From a virus: a stretch of 41,168 nucleotides of DNA. Positions 12,966 to 20,281 of the stretch are shown here, piece by piece. Below the pieces are notes generated by a model. It was given only the letters and a program-made list of their open reading frames with translations. It searched no databases and was not told where the DNA came from. The first letter of the stretch is position 1. Each line of letters opens with the position of its first letter. Where the stretch lies: positions 1-41,168 of the IMG/VR virus record IMGVR_UViG_3300025647_000085; one strand, given 5' to 3'. Both the position numbers and the translations under genes were made by a program.

Positions 12966-13453
12966 AGGTTTTGGCGTTCGACACCGCCACAAAAACGGGG
13001 GTCTGCTTCGGTGAAGCAGGCTCTCGGCCTAAGCTGTGGTCGGTGGTTCTCGGCAAGGTGGAGTGGCCAGATCGCTTTTCCAAGACCCTCCGCATGACTG
13101 CTCATTACATCGAGCAATTCAAGCCAGACCTGATCGCGGTCGAGGCGTTTGTCGGCGGGCCCAAGGCTAATACATCGCTGGCAGGCCTTGTAGCGTGCGT
13201 GCAGGGCGAGGCTGTGCGTCTTGGTGTGCCTGTGGTCACTTATTACCCTGCCACTATCCGCAAGCACTTCCTCGGCGGTGTGAGCCGGTCAAACAAGACC
13301 CCTATCAAGTCACAAGTGTTTGCGCGGTGCCGGATGCTGGGCTGGGACGTGCGCGACACTGACGCGGCCGATGCCGGGGCGCTGTGGGATTATACCTGCT
13401 CCATGCACAGTAAGGACCACCAGATGACGAGCGTGGGCGGGCTGTTCCATTGA
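12962..13453 (+). CDS. RuvC-like Holliday junction resolvase
   Basis: A 163-aa protein with an RNase H-like fold. Strand one AFDTATKTG carries Asp7, VEAF carries Glu61, and RDTDAADAGALW supplies the C-terminal acidic pair (D134, D137). This is the full RuvC catalytic set. Its short length is usual for RuvC. It resolves branched DNA during replication, recombination or packaging. It overlaps the upstream gene by ATGA and the downstream small helix-turn-helix ORF through TTGA. Confidence 0.85.
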   Translation: MKVLAFDTATKTGVCFGEAGSRPKLWSVVLGKVEWPDRFSKTLRMTAHYIEQFKPDLIAVEAFVGGPKANTSLAGLVACVQGEAVRLGVPVVTYYPATIRKHFLGGVSRSNKTPIKSQVFARCRMLGWDVRDTDAADAGALWDYTCSMHSKDHQMTSVGGLFH

Positions 13454-13620
13454 TAATTAGACCCTGGGCTGCCTGCCACGACCTTCTTCGATCTGGTCAC
13501 GGGGTCGAAGACATAGCTTTCAAGCTGAACTGCACCACGGAACGGGTTCGGCGCGAAGTACGGAAACTTAGAAATAGCGGCCAGTTGAAGGCTGTACTGA
13601 ACCGAGAGGACGAAAAATGA
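13450..13620 (+). CDS. Small helix-turn-helix protein, TTG start
   Basis: A 56-aa ORF reading MIIRPWAACHDLLRSGHG at the start. GVEDIAFKLNCTTERVRREV is a clear helix-turn-helix of the type that opens Trp-repressor-like or sigma-like DNA-binding proteins. TTG is the only usual start available and overlaps the ruvC stop (TTGA); the stop overlaps the ATG of the next gene (ATGA). Those junctions are the main support. It may assist origin recognition by the replication protein that follows. Confidence 0.55.
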   Translation: MIIRPWAACHDLLRSGHGVEDIAFKLNCTTERVRREVRKLRNSGQLKAVLNREDEK

Positions 13621-14435
13621 GCAATACTGTTTCTGTGTTTGTTAAGCGGCGTGTGATTGGATCGGCAACGCTCAAGGGCGTGCTGCTCTACATGGCCGAT
13701 AATGCCAGCGATGACGGTACGGGGATCTGGACTTCAAAGGGCAACATTGCGCGCGATTTGGAGTTGAGCAAGCGGGCTGTGCAGATAGCAATCCAAAACT
13801 TGATGGAGTTTGGCATTGTATTGGAGGATGGCACGCGGAAGTGCGTGAATGGCTTTACGATGGAGTATTCCATCTGTCTTGATACCCTGAATAGGCTTCC
13901 TTCAACGCGCGAAAACCTATCGAAAGGGACGGGTGAACCACATTCACCGGTGAACCACATTCACGGGTACGGGCGAACCACGTTCACGGGTACCGGTGAA
14001 CCACATTCACCCAAACCATCCTTAGAACCATCCTTAGAACCATCCAAAGAGCGTGATGGCTTATTCGATGCAATGGAAACACCAGAAGCAAAGAAGAGCG
14101 GTGATGGGTTTGATGAGTTCTGGAATGCCTATCCAAAGAAGGCTGGGAAGCCAGCGGCACAGAAGGCTTATCAAAAGGCAATCAAGAATGGCGCGGCGCC
14201 GGATGCAATCATCACGGGGGCCAAGCGTTATGCGCTGTGGCTGTCTACGGGCGGGCCCAAGGATTTCCGGCCGACTGTCAAATTCCCGCAAGGCTGGCTG
14301 AACGATGAGCGCTGGAATGATGCTGATCTGCCAGCGTTGCCACCCGAGAAGCCAAAGTTTGCAGTTGGGTCGCCGGAAGATCTAGCAGAGCGGCGCAAGC
14401 GGCTTAGTCCGCAATTTGGTGAGGTGGTGCGGTGA
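13617..14435 (+). CDS. Replication initiator, lambda O-like, helix-turn-helix protein
   Basis: A 272-aa protein. Residues about 1-90 form a winged helix (GSATLKGVLLYMADNASDDG, SKGNIARDLELSKRAVQIAI). A repetitive linker (100-145) corresponds to DNA iterons in the gene. The C-terminal domain (FDEFWNAYPKKAGKPAAQKA ... KFPQGWLNDERW) is the helicase-recruiting domain usual in phage O/DnaT-like proteins. In lambda the origin lies inside the O gene in the same relative place. Expected role: bind the iterons and load the DnaB-like helicase encoded downstream. Confidence 0.8.
   Translation: MSNTVSVFVKRRVIGSATLKGVLLYMADNASDDGTGIWTSKGNIARDLELSKRAVQIAIQNLMEFGIVLEDGTRKCVNGFTMEYSICLDTLNRLPSTRENLSKGTGEPHSPVNHIHGYGRTTFTGTGEPHSPKPSLEPSLEPSKERDGLFDAMETPEAKKSGDGFDEFWNAYPKKAGKPAAQKAYQKAIKNGAAPDAIITGAKRYALWLSTGGPKDFRPTVKFPQGWLNDERWNDADLPALPPEKPKFAVGSPEDLAERRKRLSPQFGEVVR
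13932..14050. other. Probable replication origin: four iterons plus direct repeats inside the O-like gene
   Basis: Four copies of GGTGAACCACATTCAC start at 13932, 13949, 13972 (GGCGAACCACGTTCAC) and 13995; each is an imperfect palindrome. Steps are 17, 23 and 23 bases. They are followed by three 12-base direct repeats of ACCATCCTTAGA starting near 14015 (the third diverges after ACCATCC), a lower-GC segment that could melt. Position and layout parallel lambda ori. Confidence 0.75.
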
Positions 14436-14590
14436 TGAAAAAGAAAATGACCGAAGATGAAATTAACGCAAAGCGTACACCCGAGGGAGGCTGGACCAAG
14501 GCGCAACTGAAAGAATGGGGCGTCGAGTGGCCACCGAAAAAGGGCTGGAAGCTAAAACTGATGGGTAAAAAGGCTTGGGGAAATAAATGA
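14435..14590 (+). CDS. Hypothetical 51-aa basic protein
   Basis: A Lys/Trp-rich ORF (start MKKKMTEDEINAKRTPEGG, then WTKAQLKEWGVEWPPKKGW). Its ATG overlaps the upstream TGA (TGATG) and its TGA overlaps the next ATG. The composition suggests nucleic-acid or protein binding in the replication complex. No family is recognised. Confidence 0.6.
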   Translation: MKKKMTEDEINAKRTPEGGWTKAQLKEWGVEWPPKKGWKLKLMGKKAWGNK

Positions 14591-14943
14591 TGGGCGATAT
14601 TTTCAGCGATAGCATGTTCAATGCCCCGCCCCGCAAGCATGAGCCCAAGCTGTGCGAGTTCTCCACGCAGGATCAAGATGAGTTGCGTGATGCCATGATG
14701 GGCAAGATCACGAAGGCCAAGGTGACGCACGGCTACACCAACACCAGCGTCAATAGGAAAAACATCTTGGACATTGTGATAAAGCACGGCCCTATCAATC
14801 CCGATGGTGTGAATAACAAGCTGGAAAGCAAGTTAAGCCGGGGCTGCGTTGGCAAGATTTTGAAGGAATTGTACGAGGCTGATTTGGTCGGTCGTGAACA
14901 TGCCTTGGTTGGCGTTGTTTCCTATTGGTATTTTGCAAAATGA
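14587..14943 (+). CDS. Hypothetical winged-helix-like protein
   Basis: A 118-aa protein. The C-terminal half (RKNILDIVIKHGPINPDGV then KILKELYEADLVGREHALVG and a final aromatic strand) reads as a winged helix-turn-helix, suggesting DNA binding. The N-terminus is polar and probably unstructured. It sits between the initiator and the helicase, a slot that often holds helicase loaders (as lambda P), but no loader motif is seen. Confidence 0.6.
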   Translation: MMGDIFSDSMFNAPPRKHEPKLCEFSTQDQDELRDAMMGKITKAKVTHGYTNTSVNRKNILDIVIKHGPINPDGVNNKLESKLSRGCVGKILKELYEADLVGREHALVGVVSYWYFAK

Positions 14944-15191
14944 GAAAAAACATTTACCGCCGCTTAACCAACCCGACAAAAGAAGATGGTGTCCGCATTG
15001 GCAATGTTTCAAAAATGATTGGCAGGCTTGAGGATGAACAACCTGGCGCTGGTCATTGGTTGCTGGATCAAGTTCCAAAGGACGCAAACGTGGCCGATGT
15101 GATTTTCGGCTTGGCCCTTGATGCTTTTCTTGACGAAAAAGAGGCCAAGTCTGCGGCCATTCTTGCCAAGGTGAGGGCTAAACAGAAATGA
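14940..15191 (+). CDS. Hypothetical early protein
   Basis: An 83-aa protein, started at the Met that overlaps the previous stop (ATGA). It is basic at the N-terminus (MRKNIYRRLTNPTKEDG) and helical at the C-terminus (VADVIFGLALDAFLDEKEAK). It is coupled to the helicase gene by a further ATGA overlap. It could be a helicase partner; that is inference from position only. Confidence 0.6.
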   Translation: MRKNIYRRLTNPTKEDGVRIGNVSKMIGRLEDEQPGAGHWLLDQVPKDANVADVIFGLALDAFLDEKEAKSAAILAKVRAKQK

Positions 15192-16582
15192 GCAATGGTC
15201 ACTTCAACATCGAGGCGGAACAACAGTTGCTCGGCGCTATCCTGTGCGACAATTCGGTTTTCGATCTGGTTTCCGATCTGATCGAAGAGGATCACTTCTA
15301 TGACCCCCTTCATGCTCGGATATTTGGCATCTGCAAGGCGCGCATCGTCAAGCAACACTTGGTTTCGCCGGTATCTCTGAAATACACGCTGGAAGGCGAT
15401 GAAGGGTTGGCGCAGGTGGGCGGCCCGAAATACCTTGCCAGAATGGCGGGCTCTGCAATCGGCAAGTCTACGGCCCGCGACTATTCAAAGATCATTGTCG
15501 AGGGTTCCGTGCGGCGCAGGCTTCTTGAGGCGTCCAGCAAGGCATCATTTGACCTTAATGCTGGCAGTGAGGCGGATGAAGTGCGCGCTGGCCTCCTGTC
15601 GGCCCTATACGCGCTGCCAGAGGGGCATAGTGAGCAAAGTTCTGTGTCATTGCTCAAGGCGGTGACAAGGGCGGTCACGCAGGCCAATGAAGCTTATCAA
15701 GGCAACACGTCATTTCTGAAAACCGGTGTTCCGGCGCTGGATGGTGTCATCAAAGGACTTGGGCCTGGTGATGTGATGCTTCTGGGCGGGGCAACCTCGA
15801 TGGGGAAAACCTCGCTGGCTCTGGAAATTGCGGGCAACGTGGCAATCAAGCAAAAGCTGCATGTTGGTTTCTGGTCGCTGGAAATGTCGGATGACCAATT
15901 GGCCACGCGGATGCAGTCGGCTTGGTCGCGTGTTCCCTATGCGGCTCTGCGCGATGCTGCTGCGATGGATGAGGCTGATTTTCGCAAGTGGGTCGATGCT
16001 GGTAAAGAGATAAGTTCTGCCCCCATGCGTATCATCCCAAAGCATATTCGTGATATTGCGGCGGGTCATGCGGCGATGCGCCGGGTGAAGCGTGAATTGG
16101 GCGGCAAGCTTGATCTGGCAATTGTGGACTATGCGCAGCTTATCCGCGGCACGGGAAAAAGCCGGTTCGAGCAAATGACAGAGGTTTCCATTGGGCTCAA
16201 GACGCTGGCCGGAATGCTGGAATGCCCCCTGATTGCGCTGGTGCAGTTGTCCAGAACGATTGGTGAGCGGGATGACAAGCGGCCTCAACTCTCGGACATC
16301 AAAGAAACAGGCCAGTTTGAAAACGATGCGGATCAGGTCGTGTTCTGCCACAGAGAGGGTTATTGGCTGCAAAGGCAAGGGCCAAAGCTGGACAAAAACG
16401 GGCAAATCACCGATGGCGCGCGCACCGATTGGGAAGCTGACGTTGCCGCGTCCAACAATGTGATGGAAATAATCGTGCGAAAAAACCGCCACGGTAGGCT
16501 GGCGGCGGCGCAAGTTGGGTTCCATGACGCAACAAACCGCTTCTGGGATTTGAGCCAGAGCCAAGAAGAAGGAATGTACTGA
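15188..16582 (+). CDS. dnaB: Replicative DNA helicase, DnaB-like
   Basis: A 464-aa protein. The N-terminal domain (EAEQQLLGAILCDNSVFDLV) is the DnaB helical domain. The RecA-like domain has Walker A GGATSMGKTS (200-209), Walker B DLAIVDYAQL (309-318), and QLSRTIGERDDKRPQLSDIK with the downstream ETGQFENDADQV that complete the DnaB motif set. Length matches the family. It unwinds DNA ahead of the host replisome; no primase is encoded, so host DnaG is presumably used. Confidence 0.92.
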   Translation: MSNGHFNIEAEQQLLGAILCDNSVFDLVSDLIEEDHFYDPLHARIFGICKARIVKQHLVSPVSLKYTLEGDEGLAQVGGPKYLARMAGSAIGKSTARDYSKIIVEGSVRRRLLEASSKASFDLNAGSEADEVRAGLLSALYALPEGHSEQSSVSLLKAVTRAVTQANEAYQGNTSFLKTGVPALDGVIKGLGPGDVMLLGGATSMGKTSLALEIAGNVAIKQKLHVGFWSLEMSDDQLATRMQSAWSRVPYAALRDAAAMDEADFRKWVDAGKEISSAPMRIIPKHIRDIAAGHAAMRRVKRELGGKLDLAIVDYAQLIRGTGKSRFEQMTEVSIGLKTLAGMLECPLIALVQLSRTIGERDDKRPQLSDIKETGQFENDADQVVFCHREGYWLQRQGPKLDKNGQITDGARTDWEADVAASNNVMEIIVRKNRHGRLAAAQVGFHDATNRFWDLSQSQEEGMY

Positions 16583-17097
16583 TGGATCAAGCGTTTTTGC
16601 GGGAAGTTCAGTCAAAAGGCTGGTCTATCCAGTCAGTCACAGAAGAGCTTGTTGTTGCGCCTTGCCCAAATTCAGGTTGCAGCGTGCGGGTTAACCTGAA
16701 AAGCGGGGTGGCCATACCGGCTGCCTGCCGCGCTGGTGTCGAGGCGCGCAGTCAGGTTGTAACGGTGTTCGATGATGCGAGGGTGTTCTTGCGATCGAGG
16801 CGGGAAGAGTTGCGCCTCACGATCAGGGACGTGGAAAGCATATCTGGAATGGCCGATGATTTCCTTGCCAAGTTTGAAAAGGAAAAGCCATCCAAGTATC
16901 CGAATGTGCAAACCTTTGTGGAATGGGCGCAGTCGCTTGGTTTCAAAGTTGTGCTAATGCCAGCGGAATTTCCCCCACTGGCATTGCGTGTTATCGCGGA
17001 AACCCGCCACCTTATTCAGTCACGGGATCAGATGACTGCGCAACATCATGCGAGGCGACAGGCATCCGGCGCGCAATCGTTGAAAGGGTCGCCGTAA
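16582..17097 (+). CDS. Helix-turn-helix protein, last gene of the rightward early operon
   Basis: A 171-aa protein. Residues about 5-50 resemble a small strand-rich region with CPNSGC. Residues about 72-115 (RREELRLTIRDVESISGMAD and following) form an XRE-like helix-turn-helix. The C-terminus is disordered. Its start overlaps the dnaB stop by TGATG. Its 3' end overlaps the converging gene from 17392 by about 86 bases. It may regulate late or accessory transcription, or be a replication cofactor. Confidence 0.6.
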   Translation: MDQAFLREVQSKGWSIQSVTEELVVAPCPNSGCSVRVNLKSGVAIPAACRAGVEARSQVVTVFDDARVFLRSRREELRLTIRDVESISGMADDFLAKFEKEKPSKYPNVQTFVEWAQSLGFKVVLMPAEFPPLALRVIAETRHLIQSRDQMTAQHHARRQASGAQSLKGSP

Positions 17098-17392
17098 CGC
17101 GGGTCATAATCTTGGCAACATCGGCCAGGTCTTCCGGCAAGCTGTGCCAGTCATCCAAGATCCGAGTTGCGGCCGCGTCCGAGTTCACCCAAGCATCCAG
17201 TGCAAAGATCACGGCCCAAGGTGTGTTATTCTCCCGGCGCCAACGGAAAATCGTCGGGTTCGATACCCCGAAGTCAGTCGCAAGTTTGCCCGCGTTCTGG
17301 GTTGTTCCGTAAAACTGTGTTGCCAAGCGCTCGAACAGTTGCGTTCTATCGTCGGCGCTCATGGCGCGCAGGTCATCAGGTGTCAGCATCAT
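17012..17392 (-). CDS. Hypothetical helix-turn-helix protein, distal gene of accessory island
   Basis: A 126-aa protein with an HTH-like core (NAGKLATDFGVSNPTIFRWR) and two flanking helical regions. A run of six G (GGGGGG) just before ATG serves as ribosome binding site. Its start overlaps the TGA of the tiny membrane ORF upstream. The 86-base overlap with the convergent early gene is large but contains plausible coding sequence on both strands. It may be a regulator controlling the leftward island. Confidence 0.6.
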   Translation of the reverse strand: MMLTPDDLRAMSADDRTQLFERLATQFYGTTQNAGKLATDFGVSNPTIFRWRRENNTPWAVIFALDAWVNSDAAATRILDDWHSLPEDLADVAKIMTRVTATLSTIARRMPVASHDVAQSSDPVTE

Positions 17393-17487
17393 TCCCCCCT
17401 CTTCGTGCTGGTAATACGGCCAATTACAAACCCCGCGCCAAAAATCATGGCGGTTTGCAAAATGTTTAGCATCAGTTGTTCGCCCAT
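17389..17487 (-). CDS. Tiny predicted membrane protein (32 aa)
   Basis: MGEQLMLNILQTAMIFGAGF continues into VIGRITSTKRGE: one hydrophobic helix with a basic tail. It has a clear ribosome binding site (GAGAGG) and a stop overlapping the next start. It belongs to the same set of tiny membrane ORFs noted elsewhere in this genome. Confidence 0.5.
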   Translation of the reverse strand: MGEQLMLNILQTAMIFGAGFVIGRITSTKRGE

Positions 17488-17553
17488 TGTTATTGCCTCT
17501 CTCAAGTTGCGGTGATATTCGATTGGCTCACCTCTCGGTGAACCTTGCAAGGT

Positions 17554-17594
17554 GGCGCGGTGGAATGTGGTGTTCTGCCGCGCCGTTTGTTTTT
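17554..17594 (+). terminator. Rho-independent terminator of the rightward early operon
   Basis: GGCGCGG (17554-17560) pairs with CCGCGCC (17578-17584) across a 17-base loop, followed by GTTTGTTTTT. It is positioned to stop pR transcription after 17097, before it enters the leftward island. Confidence 0.5.
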
Positions 17595-18052
17595 CAGAAA
17601 AGCGATAGTTGCGCTGTCTTGGGCCGGTCCTCGGGCTCGGTGCCGGGGATCATGTATTGCTCACCTGCCGGGGTGAGTTGCACGCGGTAAGGGATGGTAA
17701 ACGGTCCAACCTTTGCGCCCGGCTGGGCCTTGGCTGTGATTTCAGCAATCAATTCATCCTGTCGTTTCTGGCTCACCCCTTGATCGGTCCAGAGTTCGCG
17801 CAAGGCCTTATCCGGGTCTGCCTCTCGACCAAAGTCAGTTGGCTTTGTGGTGAAGTCTCCACTTTCAAAGCGATAGCGGCCCTTTTTCAAGATCACGCGG
17901 AAATTTTCAAGGTCGCCATGATCTAGGCGTGAAAGTTTCCACTCGTTCGGTCCTGACGGTTGCAGTTGCCACACGCTACCGCAAAAATATCGGTTAATGC
18001 TTTCCTGCACGCGGTCAAGGCTCGGGGCAGTTGCGATAAGATTAATGGTCAT
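17594..18052 (-). CDS. Hypothetical phage protein
   Basis: A 152-aa soluble protein of alternating strands and helices (LDHGDLENFRVILKKGRYRF, DKALRELWTDQG), ending in a disordered tail TAQLSLF. No family is recognised. TTAGAGG before ATG is a moderate ribosome binding site. It is the longest of the proteins between 17.4 and 20 kb. Confidence 0.65.
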   Translation of the reverse strand: MTINLIATAPSLDRVQESINRYFCGSVWQLQPSGPNEWKLSRLDHGDLENFRVILKKGRYRFESGDFTTKPTDFGREADPDKALRELWTDQGVSQKRQDELIAEITAKAQPGAKVGPFTIPYRVQLTPAGEQYMIPGTEPEDRPKTAQLSLF

Positions 18053-18055
18053 GGC

Positions 18056-18286
18056 TCAATCCTCTAACCAAACAAGGTTCCTGCGATAACAGTTGATCCG
18101 CACATAGCGGTTGCGGCGGTCTGGGCGCGTTTGGAAAGCTGCAAACCGCGCGACCTGCTTTGTGGCCTGCCTGTCGCGATACAATGCCACGTCACGCAAG
18201 GCGCTAAGTTGCGCTGGTGGGCAGTAATGCAGGCATACAGGGTCGGTGGTGGGCTCGTGCCGCGCGTATAGGGTCAAGGCGGTCAT
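18056..18286 (-). CDS. Hypothetical small basic protein
   Basis: A 76-aa Arg-rich protein (QVARFAAFQTRPDRRNRYVR), with HYCPPAQLSALRDVALYRDR as a possible helical segment. Such a charge pattern suggests nucleic-acid binding. It overlaps the upstream gene by four bases and is separated from the downstream one by three bases. Confidence 0.55.
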   Translation of the reverse strand: MTALTLYARHEPTTDPVCLHYCPPAQLSALRDVALYRDRQATKQVARFAAFQTRPDRRNRYVRINCYRRNLVWLED

Positions 18287-18453
18287 GGCTGGCCCTCAAT
18301 GCAGATCGGCGCGGCCTCACGGTCTGACCAATCGAAGGCGTCAAGTTGCGCTTGGCATTCGGCAAAGGTTTCATAGGCATGGATGCTTTCGATTTGGTCG
18401 GGCGTGCCGTTGCCAAAAATCACGATTGCGAAAATGTAGATGGAAAGTTGCAT
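18283..18453 (-). CDS. Small protein with N-terminal membrane/signal segment (56 aa)
   Basis: Start chosen at MQLSIYIFAIVIFG, preceded by the conserved CGAGAGAGGACGCACCAC motif; a longer in-frame Met would run through that motif. The first 15 residues are hydrophobic; the rest is acidic (SIHAYETFAECQAQLDAFDW) with two cysteines. It could be exported or membrane anchored. Stop overlaps the next start by ATGA. Confidence 0.6.
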   Translation of the reverse strand: MQLSIYIFAIVIFGNGTPDQIESIHAYETFAECQAQLDAFDWSDREAAPICIEGQP

Positions 18454-18475
18454 TTTGTGGTGCGTCCTCTCTCGG

Positions 18476-18799
18476 TCAAGTATTGAAGGCAAGGCGGGCC
18501 AAGTCGCGCGCGCCGTTTACAGTTGCGCTATAGCTGTCGGGCACGCCTAGCCACGTTTCGTCCTGCGTGCTGGTGCTGTGCATGTAAAACCGCTTTCCGT
18601 CATGGTGCCCGATTGATACGGGCCCAAGTCCATCCTGGCGGATAAAAGCGCGGGCATTGCCTTGCATGTCTGAAAATACAATTCCGGCGCGTTCAATCTT
18701 GAAAGTGCCGTTTGCGGTCTTCGGGCCGGTGAAAAGCGTTTCAACAGTTGCGGCCAGGTTCTTGCAATAGGTTTGGCCGTAAAGTGTGATCTGGTCCAT
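18476..18799 (-). CDS. Hypothetical protein
   Basis: A 107-aa strand-rich soluble protein (KIERAGIVFSDMQGNARAFI, GPVSIGHHDGKRFYMH). No recognised family. A copy of the conserved motif (GGGAGGACGCACCAC) stands directly before ATG. The fold could be a small beta barrel. Confidence 0.6.
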   Translation of the reverse strand: MDQITLYGQTYCKNLAATVETLFTGPKTANGTFKIERAGIVFSDMQGNARAFIRQDGLGPVSIGHHDGKRFYMHSTSTQDETWLGVPDSYSATVNGARDLARLAFNT

Positions 18800-18829
18800 G
18801 TGGTGCGTCCTCCCGGTATGTGGTGGCGG

Positions 18830-19096
18830 TTAAATTGTGAAGTCTTCGACAACGCCGGTGTGCTGGCACGCTGGGCAAATACAGCCGGCGTATTGGTCCC
18901 AGTCGCTCCCGCCCTCGCAAATATCTTCGGCGTCTGGGTCAAATCCTTCGGTAGTGTATCGGCCCCAAACGCTTGCCGATATGTGGAAAGCTTCAATCTG
19001 GCCACATTTAGGGCAAGCCATGCCCAAATCGTTTGCGGCTTCATGCGCTGCGGTGATTTCGTCCTGCTCGGCTAGGTGGTCTGCAAGGTTTGACAT
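18830..19096 (-). CDS. Small zinc-ribbon protein
   Basis: An 88-aa protein, started at MSNLADHLAEQDE after the full motif CGAGAGAGGACACACCAC; an upstream in-frame Met at 19168 is rejected because it would read through the motif. CPKCG and CICPACQ form a zinc ribbon; the acidic segment between them is unusual. Probably a small binding protein of unknown target. Confidence 0.6.
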   Translation of the reverse strand: MSNLADHLAEQDEITAAHEAANDLGMACPKCGQIEAFHISASVWGRYTTEGFDPDAEDICEGGSDWDQYAGCICPACQHTGVVEDFTI

Positions 19097-19172
19097 TGTG
19101 GTGTGTCCTCTCTCGGTGTGGTGGTGGCGGTTAGCGAACGGGCAACAGTTGCGCTGCCCGTCTGGCAAAACG

Positions 19173-19574
19173 TCACGCGGCGCAATCGGCTAGGGCAAGG
19201 CGTAACCATCGCGCGCGGTGAATGCAGCGGCGGGCCATTGCCTTATCTGCGGGGTATGTGCGGGCCTGGGTCAACGCGGCGCGGGCACAATCCAATTCCC
19301 GGCTGTGTTCGGCGTGCAAGGCTGTCACGCTGTCGGCTTCGATGCTGGGCCACCATGCCGCGCCGGGTGGGTGGTAACGCTGCACTATGACATTGCAGCG
19401 GCCATTCCCCCAATCCGCAAAAACGCTTGCCCGGCCTGCAACGTATCGGGCTATTTTGAAAGTGTCGCGGGCTTCCTTCCGCGCGTCATGGTGGGCCTGA
19501 TAATAGGCGGCGCGGGTGTCGGCGTTAAGCTGGTTCAGGCTGGGCGCGTGCTGGGTGTTGTGTTTGCGGGTCAT
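19173..19574 (-). CDS. Hypothetical helical protein
   Basis: A 133-aa protein rich in Ala, His and Arg, with helices (TRAAYYQAHHDARKEARDTF, ARAALTQARTYPADKAMARR). No family is recognised. AGGAG lies upstream of ATG; the start overlaps the upstream stop by ATGA. Confidence 0.6.
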   Translation of the reverse strand: MTRKHNTQHAPSLNQLNADTRAAYYQAHHDARKEARDTFKIARYVAGRASVFADWGNGRCNVIVQRYHPPGAAWWPSIEADSVTALHAEHSRELDCARAALTQARTYPADKAMARRCIHRARWLRLALADCAA

Positions 19575-19807
19575 GGCTTAGGCTCCTGACGTTGTGCAAG
19601 GGTGGCGGCGGCAATCGCGCGGCCTTCGTCGGTCATTGAATGGCGGGCGGCAAGTTCAAGGGCTCGATCACTCCAAAGGCATTCGGGCGCGGTGGTTTCC
19701 GAAACATGAAAGCCCAAGCGGTCAATGTGGCCGGGGGTTTCAAATCGCGGGATAAATTCGGCGGCGGTGGTCCAGCTTGGGCGGCGTTTGCCGATAAGAT
19801 AGCGCAT
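19571..19807 (-). CDS. Hypothetical protein
   Basis: A 78-aa protein with an N-terminal basic segment (MRYLIGKRRPSWTTAAEF) and helical C-terminal part (RALELAARHSMTDEGRAIAA). No family is recognised. It is contiguous with the upstream gene and coupled to the downstream one. Confidence 0.55.
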   Translation of the reverse strand: MRYLIGKRRPSWTTAAEFIPRFETPGHIDRLGFHVSETTAPECLWSDRALELAARHSMTDEGRAIAAATLAQRQEPKP

Positions 19808-20011
19808 TCAATAAGTATCCTTTATTGGTCTGCCGGCTTCGTTGTCGGCTTGGTATTCGTCAATTTTGCGGTCATGCTGCGCGATAGCGGCGGCGGCGTT
19901 CTCTGCGTATTGGAAAACATATTCAGACCAATCTTCGGGCACCAATGCAGGCGCTTCAACGGCCTTTATGGTTTCGTCTGTCTCGGTCGTGTAAGTGCAA
20001 AATCGTTTCAT
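19808..20011 (-). CDS. Hypothetical acidic protein
   Basis: A 67-aa protein, started at MKRFCTYTTETDE because GGGAGG precedes this Met (the in-frame Met at 20041 overlaps the tiny membrane ORF). It is acidic and helical (DWSEYVFQYAENAAAAIAQH). Function unknown. Confidence 0.55.
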   Translation of the reverse strand: MKRFCTYTTETDETIKAVEAPALVPEDWSEYVFQYAENAAAAIAQHDRKIDEYQADNEAGRPIKDTY

Positions 20012-20012
20012 A

Positions 20013-20087
20013 TTAAAAGCCTCCCGGCATAAGTGCGACAAACAAAAGCCCGAAAATCAGGGCAACGGATAGGGCGTCACGGATCAT
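20013..20087 (-). CDS. Tiny predicted membrane peptide (24 aa)
   Basis: MIRDALSVALIFGLLFVALM is a single hydrophobic helix preceded by a charged N-terminus. It is coupled to the upstream gene (ATGA), and its 3' end contains the ribosome binding site of the next gene. Its GGGGG ribosome binding site is fair. The short length makes it uncertain, but the recurrence of such ORFs in the genome helps. Confidence 0.4.
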   Translation of the reverse strand: MIRDALSVALIFGLLFVALMPGGF

Positions 20088-20281
20088 TGCAGCCCCCTAA
20101 TTCTCAACAGGCGGCGCAATATGGCGGTTGCCTCGCGGCGTCCTGCATTCTGGCCGTGCTGGTAATAGTGGCGCTTTCCTGTCGCTCCGACAATTGCCGG
20201 GGAAAGATAGCGGGAAAGATCAACGGATAGGCCAAGCCGTGCGGCCATTGCTGACGGGCTGTCATGGTCTGGGGTTCTCAT
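20084..20281 (-). CDS. Hypothetical basic protein
   Basis: A 65-aa protein (SPSAMAARLGLSVDLSRYLS, then AGRREATAILRRLLRIRGLQ). The first segment resembles a helix-turn-helix but is too short to be sure. ATGA overlaps both neighbours. Confidence 0.55.
   Translation of the reverse strand: MRTPDHDSPSAMAARLGLSVDLSRYLSPAIVGATGKRHYYQHGQNAGRREATAILRRLLRIRGLQ

Noticed and set aside
12718-13014. Plus-strand ORF (98 aa) overlapping the gene at 12420
   Set aside because: It is a Lys/Arg/Pro-rich shadow of the low-complexity tail of the 181-aa protein and overlaps the resolvase start.
15710-16615. Minus-strand ORF (301 aa) over the helicase gene
   Set aside because: It lies opposite an intact DnaB-like helicase with all motifs; no domain and no promoter support.
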